From assembly GCF_013359905.1 (NCBI RefSeq), contig NZ_JABMCC010000113.1:1-64000 (forward strand): a DNA stretch of 64,000 nucleotides. Direction: 5' to 3'. A model generated the notes under the pieces. It had not been told where the DNA came from. It ran no database searches and saw nothing but the letters and a program-made list of their open reading frames with translations. How positions within the stretch are numbered: position 1 is the stretch's first letter; every line of letters begins with the position of its first letter. Made by a program: the position numbers and the translations under genes. Shown one piece after another: positions 51,621 to 59,867 of this stretch. The stretch comes from Paenibacillus taichungensis (GTDB lineage: Bacteria > Bacillota > Bacilli > Paenibacillales > Paenibacillaceae).

Positions 51621-52805
51621 TTAGTTCGCTTCCGGCTTCACCGGACCAATCACATATACCGTCTTGCCTTTCTTCCGTCCGAAGTTCAGGGCATGCTTCA
51701 CACTATCATAATACACATCAATTTTGTTGCCTTTAATGGCACCACCTGTGTCTTCCGCACGACGGAAGCCAAGGCCCTCGATATACACCCACCAGCCAAT
51801 TGGAATGACTTTGGGATCAACTGCAATGGTACGTCCCTCGGTTACCCGAGTACCTGATGCTGTTTTTGTGCCGATACCGGGCTCTTCAGAAGAGTAAGCC
51901 GTCATGGATACATTTTTTAACACTTTAGAATATTTAAAAGAACTTCCTGAGACGGTAATTACTTTGCTGCCCGAGGCAGCGGTTTTCTTCGAGTTCGTGG
52001 TTGTTGCTGTTTTTGTCGTGGAAGTCTGCGCTGATACCGTCTGAATCACTGGCTCTTTCACAACAGGTTTGGCTTTGGTACCAACGGCAATCACTTTATC
52101 AACGCGATTCGTTGCGACCGATTTACCCACCATTTTTTTGGAGACCAATTCTCCATCCTGGAACACCTTTTCAATATGCTGTACAAGCGTGCCTTCTTTA
52201 CCGCTCACAATGACACGATTGTCGCCTTTGTACAAGGTAGGGTCAGCCGTTTTGATCACTTTATAAGCAATCGGCTGTTCCACTTCCACCGTACGCTTTG
52301 TTACCCGCACTACACGAATTTTCATATCCGCTTCGATAGTGGTTCCAAGCGCCGGATACACTTTGTCTTCACTTGCAATCTGAATACCTGATTTTTTAAT
52401 CGCATCTTTTACCGATGAATCGGTTGTATACAGAGTCTTGGTGTCTCCGTCTGCCGTAATCTTAACTGGAACGGCCCGCTCAATAACGATGCGGTCTCCA
52501 TCTGTAATCGCCCCATTCAAGGGCATGGATACCTGATCGTGAGGGCTGACTGTGATTGACTGCTCCTCCAGCATTTCCTGAAGCATTCCTGTACGAGTCT
52601 CTACCGCTTGAGCCTTGCCATCAATAACCAGTGAAATTTGTTTCCCGGCCTGACCGTAAACGACTAACAAGATCATGATTGTAAGCGCAATTGAGAAAAT
52701 CGCGATCAATGCCATTTGACGCATGTTCTCATGCTTCCACCGCAACGCGAAAGACTTACTGGATGATCGTGACTCATGGGTCTCTTCTGGTTGGAATGTG
52801 CCCAC
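51621..52805 (-). CDS. yabE: YabE-like cell-wall protein with DUF348, G5 and 3D domains
   Basis: A 394-residue exported cell-wall protein with a membrane anchor (about residues 28-50), three ubiquitin-like DUF348 repeats (ISLVIDGKAQAVETRTGMLQ..., VPVKITADGDTKTLYTTDSS...), a G5 domain (QPIAYKVIKTADPTLYKGDN), a Thr/Ser/Lys linker, and a C-terminal 3D domain (MTAYSSEEPGIGTKTASGT, with three conserved Asp in VDPKVIP, AEDTGG and KIDVYYD). It is related to resuscitation-promoting factors and is a probable muralytic enzyme. I choose GTG 52805, which has AAGGAGG 8 bases upstream. A c-di-AMP riboswitch precedes it. Confidence 0.92.
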   Translation of the reverse strand: MGTFQPEETHESRSSSKSFALRWKHENMRQMALIAIFSIALTIMILLVVYGQAGKQISLVIDGKAQAVETRTGMLQEMLEEQSITVSPHDQVSMPLNGAITDGDRIVIERAVPVKITADGDTKTLYTTDSSVKDAIKKSGIQIASEDKVYPALGTTIEADMKIRVVRVTKRTVEVEQPIAYKVIKTADPTLYKGDNRVIVSGKEGTLVQHIEKVFQDGELVSKKMVGKSVATNRVDKVIAVGTKAKPVVKEPVIQTVSAQTSTTKTATTTNSKKTAASGSKVITVSGSSFKYSKVLKNVSMTAYSSEEPGIGTKTASGTRVTEGRTIAVDPKVIPIGWWVYIEGLGFRRAEDTGGAIKGNKIDVYYDSVKHALNFGRKKGKTVYVIGPVKPEAN

Positions 52806-52878
52806 TTCTCCGTCCTCCTTCATAGCCTCGCCGTCTAAAGTAATGCATGATGTCTTTGACGCGACTATACCAAATTTT

Positions 52879-52941
52879 CTACAGAACACAGATCGGACCA
52901 ACATAATCCGGTTCTGCACCATGAATCAATCTTCGCAACAT
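52879..52941 (-). CDS. Possible 20-residue leader peptide between riboswitch and yabE
   Basis: An ATG-started ORF encoding MLRRLIHGAEPDYVGPICVL, with AGGAGG (52950-52955) exactly 8 bases upstream. It is downstream of the riboswitch terminator and ends 73 bases before the yabE start. The strong ribosome binding site is the main evidence; the peptide matches nothing I know. Confidence 0.45.
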   Translation of the reverse strand: MLRRLIHGAEPDYVGPICVL

Positions 52942-52995
52942 GATGTCATCCTCCTGAATACTTACCGTATGATGACAGTATTTCTTTTATTCAAA

Positions 52996-53042
52996 AACAA
53001 AAAAGCCAAAGAAAGAGTTTAAGAGGAACTCTTTCGTGGCTT
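52996..53042 (-). terminator. Riboswitch expression-platform terminator
   Basis: AAGCCACGAAAGAGTT and AACTCTTTCTTTGGCTTTTTT on the minus strand, with a loop of about 9 bases. It begins about 45 bases after the aptamer, as expected for a switch that ends transcription when c-di-AMP is bound. Confidence 0.85.
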
Positions 53043-53085
53043 CCGAATGATTCTGAATATCGGAAATTCATGCACGAGGTTGCCT

Positions 53086-53325
53086 CTCTTTTTCCGCTTG
53101 CGAGGTTAGCTGTCGGGTTCGGGCGAAAGAGAGCCGCCCTATCTCCGGTCATCCGCTCATGGCGGACGCCCTTGAATTCACCCCGAGACCCAAAGAAGAA
53201 ATCAAATACGGCTTCGCAGATTCATACGCTGCTTTTGGGTCAGCGCATGTTGCGCATCGGCTGCAAACACCGATGTTTAAGCCCTATTGGTTCCCCCGCT
53301 CTCCGTTAACGGAGACTCAGCGAGA
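53086..53325 (-). ncRNA. c-di-AMP riboswitch (ydaO/yuaA type)
   Basis: On the minus strand the conserved blocks of this class appear in order: GAGCGGGGGAACC (about 53287-53299), CGGGGTGAATTC followed by GGGCGTCCGCC (about 53163-53185), and CCGAACCCGACAGCTAACC ending CTCGCAAGCG (about 53094-53123). Variable stem-loops lie between, including a hairpin CATCGGTG...GCAGCCGATG. The class normally turns expression off at high c-di-AMP and often controls cell-wall hydrolases and K+ uptake. The exact ends are approximate. Confidence 0.9.
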
Positions 53326-53421
53326 CTGATTCATGAAAGTAATGTTGTTTCATCGGAAAGTGTCCCTTTGTTCATCCCCCGAACATCTGTCCAATTTTCC
53401 GCACAACAATTCACTGAAAAG

Positions 53422-53451
53422 ATGATATCCTGTTTCTATGCATGTTGTAAA
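53422..53451 (-). promoter_or_regulatory. yabE leader promoter
   Basis: TTTACA (53446-53451), 18-base spacer, TATCAT (53422-53427) on the minus strand, about 90 bases before the aptamer. Confidence 0.5.
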
Positions 53452-53573
53452 GCGTTGTTCAAGTACGTTTTTCTAAATATTTGGTTAAAATATTGTAATA
53501 TTCTTGATTTATTTGGATCAAAAAGCAAATTAACTCCGCCTAACTCACTTTTTCACCTGTTTTGCTCGATATT

Positions 53574-54344
53574 TTAACGAATCCCAAATCGTTCCATGGC
53601 ATTTTTGGTCGTTATTGCTGCGATTTCCTCTACCGAAATGCCTTTAATTTCCGCAGCTGCTTCTGCAACCAGACGTACATGCGCTGTCTCATTTCGTTTT
53701 CCACGATAAGGGTGCGGTGTCAAATAAGGGGCGTCCGTTTCGATGAAAAATCGGTCCATAGGAACCTTCTCAAGAACCTCTTTGGGCTGCTTCGCATTTT
53801 TGAACGTGATTGGCCCTCCGAAGGAAAGATGAAAGCCCAAATCCAGGCACATTTTCGCTGTTTCCCAGCTGCCAGAGAAGGAATGCATAACACCGCCTAC
53901 TTCCCCCGCCTTCTCTTCACGCAGAATCTTTACAATATCCTCATGCGCATCCCGGTTGTGAATGACAATTGGCATATTTAACTCACGGGCAAGACCAATC
54001 TGTTGTCGTAATACGCGATGTTGAACCTCTTTCGGTGAAGTGTCCCAGTAATAGTCTAGACCAATTTCACCAATGGCTACCACTTTTTCATGCTTGCATA
54101 AAGATGCAATCCATTCCAGATCACCCTCCTGCATCGTGATTGCATCCACTGGGTGCCAACCTACCGCAGCATAGATAAAATCATAGGTTTCAGCCAGCTT
54201 CATCGTGGACGGAATGGTTTCCCGATTAAAGCCCACGTTAATCATGCGACCAACGCCTGCATCCACGGCACGCTGAATCATTTCCTCGCGGTCCTCGTCG
54301 AATTGTGGTGCATCCAGGTGTGTGTGTGTGTCGAACAACATCAT
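53574..54344 (-). CDS. tatD: TatD-family metal-dependent DNase
   Basis: A 256-residue TIM-barrel hydrolase with FDTHTHLDAPQFD (metal HxH), AIGEIGLDYYWD (Glu), PIVIHNRDAHED (His), GVMHSFSGSWE (His) and FIETDAPYLTPHPYRGKRNE (Asp), the full metal-ligand set. It is implicated in DNA repair or turnover. A second Met follows the first. Confidence 0.96.
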   Translation of the reverse strand: MMLFDTHTHLDAPQFDEDREEMIQRAVDAGVGRMINVGFNRETIPSTMKLAETYDFIYAAVGWHPVDAITMQEGDLEWIASLCKHEKVVAIGEIGLDYYWDTSPKEVQHRVLRQQIGLARELNMPIVIHNRDAHEDIVKILREEKAGEVGGVMHSFSGSWETAKMCLDLGFHLSFGGPITFKNAKQPKEVLEKVPMDRFFIETDAPYLTPHPYRGKRNETAHVRLVAEAAAEIKGISVEEIAAITTKNAMERFGIR

Positions 54345-54674
54345 GCTGTATTTCTCCCTTCATGTCGAATAAACGACTATCTCTTTTTAATGCATCCTGT
54401 ACATCTTAACCAGAACATAAATATTACTAAATTGGTTCATGTTTTTTTATATTTCATTCCATTAGTTTATTGAACACAACATGTAGAACAAACAAGTTCC
54501 TTCATATCTATATGTGCTTATTTTTAGCAACTCGGGTTGTATTCTAATTGCTCAGATTACAAAATTATGTCGATCTACATGTACTCTCCATTAAAGCAGA
54601 TTACTGTATCATGAAAAATAGCTCTTTTCGAAAGCTTTTTTACATCATGATTCTTGAACAGCATTGCACATCAT
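54345..54674. other. AT-rich spacer between the HD gene and tatD
   Basis: About 330 bases with no convincing gene, promoter or terminator. In B. subtilis metS precedes tatD; here no metS remnant is recognisable. Confidence 0.4.
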
Positions 54675-55955
54675 TTAATGTGAGAAATAGGGGCGAATAT
54701 GGGACGGTAATTCATGAACAATCGCATCCACCTTATTCTGCGGATAATACAAATGATGTTTTCCGCGATGAAGACCACTGATTGAACGGACAATGTCGGA
54801 CACCTCTGACAACTCATGTAACTTGTCTTGCCGATCAAGCAGTAAAATCTGCTTGTCCGTGGATTCATCCGGACGAAACACATCATACGGATTATCCGTT
54901 GGAAAATCAATTTCTAGATCATACTCGGGATTGAGACCGGCTACAGTGAAGGCTTCCCGAATCTCTTCAATCATGTTTACGTCGATCTGTTCAATCTCTA
55001 CATACTTATATAATTTGCGATCTATAAATCGTTCGCATAACTCACTTAGAACAGTATCGTCCTCTTTGCGCCACTGCATAAATGCCGTCTGAATCAAAGC
55101 TTCGTCCAGTTGCAAATATTCTTCCACTGATAAATCTCCATTGAATAACTGGGGCAGTGGATCAATCATGAAGCGGAATTGAAAACCTTGCTGTATGAGA
55201 CTTTTTGCCCGCTTAAATATTTGCCGCAATATAATTTCCGAACTCCGGGTAACCGGATGAAAGTAAATTTGCCAGTACATCTGGTACCTGGACATCAAGT
55301 AATCCTCCACGGCGTGCATGCCAGACTCCTTGACCACAATTCGTCCGTGATATGGACGAAGCATACGCAGGATACGGTCAAGGTCAATCGTCCCATAATT
55401 TACACCTGTAAAGTAGGCATCCCGAAGCAAGTAATCCATGCGGTCCGCATCGAGCGGACTGGTAACCAAATTAACAACAATAGGTTGCTCATACGTTTTT
55501 TGAATAACAGAAGCCACCTTCTCGGGAAAATCAGGAGCATACCGTCTTAAGATCGCCCCTACTTCGGTATCACCTGTAATGATCCGACAAGTCCAATCCT
55601 CATGATTCATATTGAAAGCTTCTTCTATAGAGTGAGAGAATGGCCCATGTCCAAGATCATGGAGCAATGCTGCGCAAAGGGCTACCGTCTTTTCCTCCTT
55701 TGGCCAATCTGAATAGTGACTTCTTTCGAATTGGGAAATAATCTTACGCGTAATTTCGTAAACGCCCAAGGAATGTGAGAAGCGGCTGTGCTCTGCACCA
55801 TGGAAAGTAAGAAACGATGTTCCCAACTGACGGATTCGGCGTAAACGTTGAAACTCGGGCGTGTTAATCAACTGCCATATAATCGGATCTTGCACATGGA
55901 TATAATTATGTACCGGATCTTTAAACACTTTTTCTTCCGTTAAACGCTGTTCCAT
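54675..55955 (-). CDS. HD-domain phosphohydrolase (YwfO/dNTPase-like)
   Basis: A 426-residue metal-dependent phosphohydrolase with FKDPVHNYIHVQDP, the HD signature split as GAEHSRFSHSLGVYE (His) and LLHDLGHGPFSHSIEE (His-Asp), then SPLDADRMDYLLRDAYFTGVNYGTID. This is the pattern of the YwfO/SAMHD1-like dNTP triphosphohydrolases; substrate is not certain. AAGGAG precedes the ATG. It is divergent from abrB and shares an upstream region rich in Spo0A boxes. Confidence 0.9.
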   Translation of the reverse strand: MEQRLTEEKVFKDPVHNYIHVQDPIIWQLINTPEFQRLRRIRQLGTSFLTFHGAEHSRFSHSLGVYEITRKIISQFERSHYSDWPKEEKTVALCAALLHDLGHGPFSHSIEEAFNMNHEDWTCRIITGDTEVGAILRRYAPDFPEKVASVIQKTYEQPIVVNLVTSPLDADRMDYLLRDAYFTGVNYGTIDLDRILRMLRPYHGRIVVKESGMHAVEDYLMSRYQMYWQIYFHPVTRSSEIILRQIFKRAKSLIQQGFQFRFMIDPLPQLFNGDLSVEEYLQLDEALIQTAFMQWRKEDDTVLSELCERFIDRKLYKYVEIEQIDVNMIEEIREAFTVAGLNPEYDLEIDFPTDNPYDVFRPDESTDKQILLLDRQDKLHELSEVSDIVRSISGLHRGKHHLYYPQNKVDAIVHELPSHIRPYFSH

Positions 55956-56273
55956 GTCTATTCACTCCTTTAAGTATCGTTTGTATTTGTCGCTTTTCAG
56001 TATAATACCACCAAGGATTCGACACGCTTTGACGAATCTTGTCGAATAAGGTAGTTTTGTCGTTTTCCAAATCGACAAAGCTGACATTGATGTTTAAATA
56101 CGAAAAATGGCTTCCAATCCCTTACCACTCGTAATCTTATCAAAAACAGCCTTTATTTTAAGCTAATTTTAAGGTTGACTGTTTTGGGAATCGTTGGTAT
56201 GATGAGTATCATAAAACATAAAATAATGTCGAATAATGACAATGATCGTTAGCTGAGAGGAGCACTGATTATA
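55956..56273. promoter_or_regulatory. Divergent control region of the HD gene and abrB with clustered Spo0A boxes
   Basis: Within 318 bases there are three perfect TGTCGAA heptamers (minus strand 56018-56024; plus strand 56040-56046 and 56227-56233) and three one- or two-mismatch copies (plus 55988-55994 and 56058-56064; minus 56071-56077). A minus-strand extended -10 (TATTAT, 56002-56007) for the HD gene lies among them. Confidence 0.7.
56175..56203 (+). promoter_or_regulatory. abrB promoter
   Basis: TTGACT (56175-56180), 17-base spacer, TATGAT (56198-56203). A perfect Spo0A box lies about 18 bases past the predicted start, as in B. subtilis abrB, where Spo0A~P blocks transcription. Confidence 0.75.
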
Positions 56274-56528
56274 ATGATGAAATCAACAGGTATTGTAAGA
56301 AAAGTGGATGAACTGGGACGGGTAGTTATTCCAATCGAATTGCGCCGTACGCTCGGTATTGGTGAAAAAGATGCTCTTGAGATCTATGTTGACGGCGAGC
56401 GCATCATGTTGAAAAAATACGAACCAGCTTGTATCTTCTGTGGCAATGCAGAGAACGTTACTTATTTCAAAGGTAAAATTGTTTGTAACGAATGTATTTC
56501 CGAAATCCCTGCACCTGTGACAAAATAA
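56274..56528 (+). CDS. abrB: Transition-state regulator AbrB, cysteine-rich form
   Basis: An 84-residue global repressor of post-exponential genes such as spoVG. Residues 1-50 are the swapped-hairpin DNA-binding domain (MKSTGIVRKVDELGRVVIP, IELRRTLGIGEKDALEIYVD), nearly identical to Bacillus AbrB. The C-terminal part is different: it holds CIFCG and CNEC, two CxxC pairs 20 residues apart that could bind zinc, where B. subtilis AbrB has a longer tail with one Cys. AGAGGAG precedes the start. It is the only plus-strand conserved gene in this half. Confidence 0.95.
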   Translation: MMKSTGIVRKVDELGRVVIPIELRRTLGIGEKDALEIYVDGERIMLKKYEPACIFCGNAENVTYFKGKIVCNECISEIPAPVTK

Positions 56529-56590
56529 GAAATATCCGCTATAATAGTCTTATTAAATTGTTATTTCTAACCTTTTTATATTCCTTGATC

Positions 56591-56631
56591 GCCTTCCCGG
56601 TGTGAACCCCACCGCTGGAAGGTATTTTTTT
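56591..56631 (+). terminator. Terminator after abrB
   Basis: CCTTCC...GGAAGG with an inner CGGTG/CACCG pairing, followed by TATTTTTTT, 60 bases past the stop. Confidence 0.85.
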
Positions 56632-56687
56632 GCTTTATTATTGGTTTTCATTACCCCAAAAATAGAGCTACGAGTCTATACAACTCC

Positions 56688-56735
56688 AAAAAGAAGAGCG
56701 GTGACGTTCGTAATATATTTTTTCTCCGCTCTACT
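56688..56735 (-). terminator. Possible terminator after rsmI
   Basis: AGAGCGG and CCGCTCT on the minus strand with a 27-base AT-rich loop, followed by TCTTTTT. The loop is large, so this is only a candidate. Confidence 0.4.
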
Positions 56736-56806
56736 CGTTTTCATATTCCATTAAGGTTGGACCTAAGGTTCCTTTAAGTGTATGTTCTCTATTTATTGAT
56801 TCGTTA

Positions 56807-57688
56807 TTAGATTAACGCGTTATATACATCTCGTTTAGTCAAACCCCGATCTGTTGCCGTTTTCTTCATCGCATCTTTTCGACTAAGTCCTTCATTCTCA
56901 TAATGGCTCACATGATCCTCCAAAGACAGCAGCTGCCACCAGGCTTCCCGCTCCGCCTTACGCTCCTCTTCCCTGATACCTTCTACAAGCAAACAATATT
57001 CTCCAAGGGGCGGATGTTCCTCAAGCCATTCTATGCATTCTTGGATACTGCCTCTTGCGAACTCCTCATGACGTTTCGTCAGCTCACGTGCCAGTACGAT
57101 CGAGCGATCACCCAAAATCTCTTCGAGATAGGCCAACGTTTTGCGAATACGGTGAGGGGACTCATAAAATAACAACGTACCGTTGGACTCATTAAAAGCT
57201 TCCATCACTTTTCGCATGTCTTTTTTCTCCCGCGGCAAAAAACCGCCGAATGTGAAACGCTCCGTCGGTAAACCGGATACGATCAGAGCTGATAACGCGG
57301 CATTCGCTCCAGGGATGGGAATGACCGTAATTCCAGCTTCAAGCGCAAGTTTTACAAGATCGGAACCAGGGTCCGAAATGGCCGGCAGACCGGCATCACT
57401 GACGAGTGCCAAATTTTTTCCTTCTATTATATAGCGTATTAGTTCAGGCCCACTGGCTCCCTTATTATGCTCATGGTAACTGAACAACATCGATGGTGTA
57501 ATCTCAAAATGGGTAAGCAGCTTTCGGGTCTGACGTGTGTCTTCCGCTGCAATGATGTCACAGCTCTGCAATGTTTTAATTGCTCGAAATGTCATATCGT
57601 CCAGATTACCGATTGGTGTTCCTACTAAATATAGTTTACCGGCATCATCTGACCGCTCTGCGTAGCTCTTCTGAATATGCAATGTCAT
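56807..57688 (-). CDS. rsmI: 16S rRNA 2'-O-ribose C1402 methyltransferase
   Basis: SAM-dependent tetrapyrrole-methylase-fold enzyme that methylates C1402 ribose in the decoding centre. The 293-residue protein has KLYLVGTPIGNLDDMTFRAI, AAEDTRQTRKLL, LVSDAGLPAISDPGSDLV and ERFTFGGFLPREKKD. It begins one base after the upstream methyltransferase ends, forming an operon. Confidence 0.97.
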   Translation of the reverse strand: MTLHIQKSYAERSDDAGKLYLVGTPIGNLDDMTFRAIKTLQSCDIIAAEDTRQTRKLLTHFEITPSMLFSYHEHNKGASGPELIRYIIEGKNLALVSDAGLPAISDPGSDLVKLALEAGITVIPIPGANAALSALIVSGLPTERFTFGGFLPREKKDMRKVMEAFNESNGTLLFYESPHRIRKTLAYLEEILGDRSIVLARELTKRHEEFARGSIQECIEWLEEHPPLGEYCLLVEGIREEERKAEREAWWQLLSLEDHVSHYENEGLSRKDAMKKTATDRGLTKRDVYNALI

Positions 57689-58477
57689 CTAAAACCCTCC
57701 TTCCGTTGTACGTTGTGCATGCTGTGCACCGTAATATATGTCCATAATTTCTTCGCAGTATTTCCCCTCTTCATTGTAGACAATCAGTGGTGGAAGCATG
57801 CGTACCTCCGGTTTCCCATCCTTGAGTGCTTCAATCAAAACCATATTGGCTTCTAAATGAGCACGGGGATGTACCATCCGAATTCGCTTCGGTTCAAGTT
57901 TATACTCACGCATCAGAGAGATGATCTCACCTAAACGCTGCGGACGATGAACCATGGATACTTTACCGCCATTGCGCACCAGTCGATTGCAGGCTTGAAT
58001 GACTTCCTCCAGCGTACATCCGATTTCATGACGTGCCATGGCCTGATGAGTGTTCATCTTGAGGTCACTTCCATTCAAGGGCATATACGGAGGGTTAACC
58101 GTTATAGCATCGTATACAGCATGGCCCGTTTCTTTCACGAGTTCACGTAAATCACCTTCATGGATCGTAATGGATTCTTCCAATGCATTCAGTTGAATGC
58201 TACGGCGTGCCATATCTGCCAATCGCGGCTGAATTTCAATGCCTTCCAGACTCGCCTGAGTCCGTGTGGTTAACAGAATGGGAACAACCCCATTGCCTGT
58301 ACACAAATCAAGGACACGACCACGTTTCGGTACTGAAGCAAATCGGGCCAACAATACGGCATCCATTGAAAAACTAAACACTTCATCACTTTGAATAATC
58401 TTCAAATCATGAGAGAGCAAATCGTCGATTCGCTCCGAATCTTGCAGTTTTACTGATATTTCTGTCATATGATACAC
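57689..58477 (-). CDS. yabB: tRNA1(Val) (adenine37-N6)-methyltransferase-like protein (YabB)
   Basis: A 262-residue class I SAM methyltransferase with VLDLCTGNGVVPILL (motif I, about residues 54-68) and the catalytic ITVNPPYMPL (NPPY, about 128-131) of N6-adenine methylases. It is related to TrmN6. The extra C-terminal stretch (KYCEEIMDIYYGAQHAQRTTE) is usual for Bacillales YabB. Confidence 0.93.
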   Translation of the reverse strand: MYHMTEISVKLQDSERIDDLLSHDLKIIQSDEVFSFSMDAVLLARFASVPKRGRVLDLCTGNGVVPILLTTRTQASLEGIEIQPRLADMARRSIQLNALEESITIHEGDLRELVKETGHAVYDAITVNPPYMPLNGSDLKMNTHQAMARHEIGCTLEEVIQACNRLVRNGGKVSMVHRPQRLGEIISLMREYKLEPKRIRMVHPRAHLEANMVLIEALKDGKPEVRMLPPLIVYNEEGKYCEEIMDIYYGAQHAQRTTEGGF

Positions 58478-58520
58478 TCATCCTCCGGTACTCTATATCT
58501 CAGACAAGGTTCTTAACCTT

Positions 58521-58549
58521 GAAAAAAAACCGTAGGGGATCCCTACGGC
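58521..58549 (-). terminator. Terminator after yabA
   Basis: GGCCGTAGGGATCCCCTACGG followed by TTTTTTTT on the minus strand, 5 bases past the yabA stop. It separates the tmk-yabA block from yabB. Confidence 0.93.
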
Positions 58550-58553
58550 CACT

Positions 58554-58922
58554 TCATTTATTCAAAAAAGACAGGCAGAACAGACAATCGCCTTCCGTCC
58601 GCAAATGTCCATAATAGACATTGCAGATGTGGAATCCTTCGTGATACAACCGAGCAAGATTATCATACCCTTCACCTACAACATCTTCACCAGTAGCAGG
58701 CCCCGCAGGCCTTGCTACCGGAGCGAGTGCAGATGCGATGGGTAAATCTGCCGGGGCCTCACGCTTCAGCAGTTTGCGTAACTGCTCATTCTCGATGGTA
58801 AGCCGCTGATTATCTTCAAGCAGCTCTTTAACAATCATTTTTAACTCTCCTAAATCACTGTGCAACTGACCCAATTGGGTTTCCATTTCATGAATGTGCG
58901 TAAACAGATTTTTCTTTTCCAA
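58554..58922 (-). CDS. yabA: Replication-initiation control protein YabA
   Basis: Binds DnaA and DnaN to limit initiation. The 122-residue protein has an N-terminal coiled coil (about residues 1-60, HIHEMETQLGQLHSDLGELK), a Pro/Ala linker, and a C-terminal zinc site (GFHICNVYYGHLR...DCLFCLSFL). The TTG at 58922 gives the family N-terminus (EKKNLFTHIHEME), although GGGGTGG is only 4 bases upstream. Confidence 0.94.
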   Translation of the reverse strand: MEKKNLFTHIHEMETQLGQLHSDLGELKMIVKELLEDNQRLTIENEQLRKLLKREAPADLPIASALAPVARPAGPATGEDVVGEGYDNLARLYHEGFHICNVYYGHLRTEGDCLFCLSFLNK

Positions 58923-58950
58923 GTTTCCACCCCGAAGCAACCTTTATGGT

Positions 58951-59751
58951 TTACTTGATAACGACGTCATCCAGCGGAAGTTCTTTGACTTTACTGATGT
59001 CGAACAGTTGAACATGGACTGTGCGATTACCGGCATTAATGCCGACAACTTTTCCTTCACCCAATGAGGTGACGACCAACTTGCCTACAGCCGGCAATTC
59101 TTCTCTCACACTTTCATAGTTATCATGCTCAAATTTCAGACAACACATGAGTCTTCCGCACAACCCGGAAATTTTCGTCGGATTCAGTGACAGGCTCTGA
59201 TCTTTAGCCATCTTGATTGATACCGGCTCAAAGTCTCCCAGCCAGGAAGAACAACATAATACTCGGCCGCAAGGTCCGATTCCTCCAAGCATCTTTGCTT
59301 CATCACGTACACCAATCTGTCTCAGTTCGATCCGTGTCCGGAAAATGCTTGCCAGATCCTTGACCAGCTCCCGGAAATCTACTCTTCCTTCAGCTGTAAA
59401 ATAAAAAATAATTTTATTGCGATCAAACGTAAATTCCACATCGACCAACTTCATTTTGAGGCCGTGGTCTTTGATTTTATTTAAACAAGTACCGAATGCT
59501 TCTTTTGCTGCGCGCTTGTTCTCATCTACGACACGGGCATCTGTCTCGCCCGCCACCCGGATGACCTTTTTGAGCGGCAACACCACATCAGACTCGCCTA
59601 CTTCTTTCTTGCCAACGACAACCTTACCGTACTCTACCCCCCGCGCTGTCTCCACGATAACGCAGTTTTCTTTTTCAATGGGAAGGTCCAGGGGATCGAA
59701 GTAATAAATTTTGCCCGCTTTTTTGAAACGGACACCCACTACACTGTACAA
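58951..59751 (-). CDS. ricT: PSP1-domain protein RicT (YaaT)
   Basis: Part of the RicA-RicF-RicT [4Fe-4S] complex that promotes RNase Y function and Spo0A phosphorylation. The 266-residue protein starts (TTG 59751, GAGGGGG upstream) with YSVVGVRFKKAGKIYYFDP, and has the cysteine groups GPCGRVLCCSSW and SGLCGRLMCCLKFE, the cluster ligands. The start matches Bacillus YaaT; an upstream GTG at 59781 lacks a site. Confidence 0.95.
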   Translation of the reverse strand: MYSVVGVRFKKAGKIYYFDPLDLPIEKENCVIVETARGVEYGKVVVGKKEVGESDVVLPLKKVIRVAGETDARVVDENKRAAKEAFGTCLNKIKDHGLKMKLVDVEFTFDRNKIIFYFTAEGRVDFRELVKDLASIFRTRIELRQIGVRDEAKMLGGIGPCGRVLCCSSWLGDFEPVSIKMAKDQSLSLNPTKISGLCGRLMCCLKFEHDNYESVREELPAVGKLVVTSLGEGKVVGINAGNRTVHVQLFDISKVKELPLDDVVIK

Positions 59752-59867
59752 AAAATTAACCCCCTCGTAAGCCAATCCCACTTCGTCTGAAGCCCTGTCT
59801 TCTTAGGGAACCCGCCGAAGTTATAACCGTTTGCATATGATTGGAACAAAATCTTCCTCTCCCAGTC

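Larger units (their letters stand above)
52806..53573 (-). promoter_or_regulatory. yabE leader region, 770 bases
   Basis: In order of transcription it holds a promoter (about 53422-53451), the c-di-AMP aptamer (about 53086-53325), an intrinsic terminator (52996-53042), a 20-codon ORF with a perfect ribosome binding site (52879-52941), and the yabE start. The 120 bases between tatD and the promoter are AT-rich and show nothing else. Confidence 0.75.
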
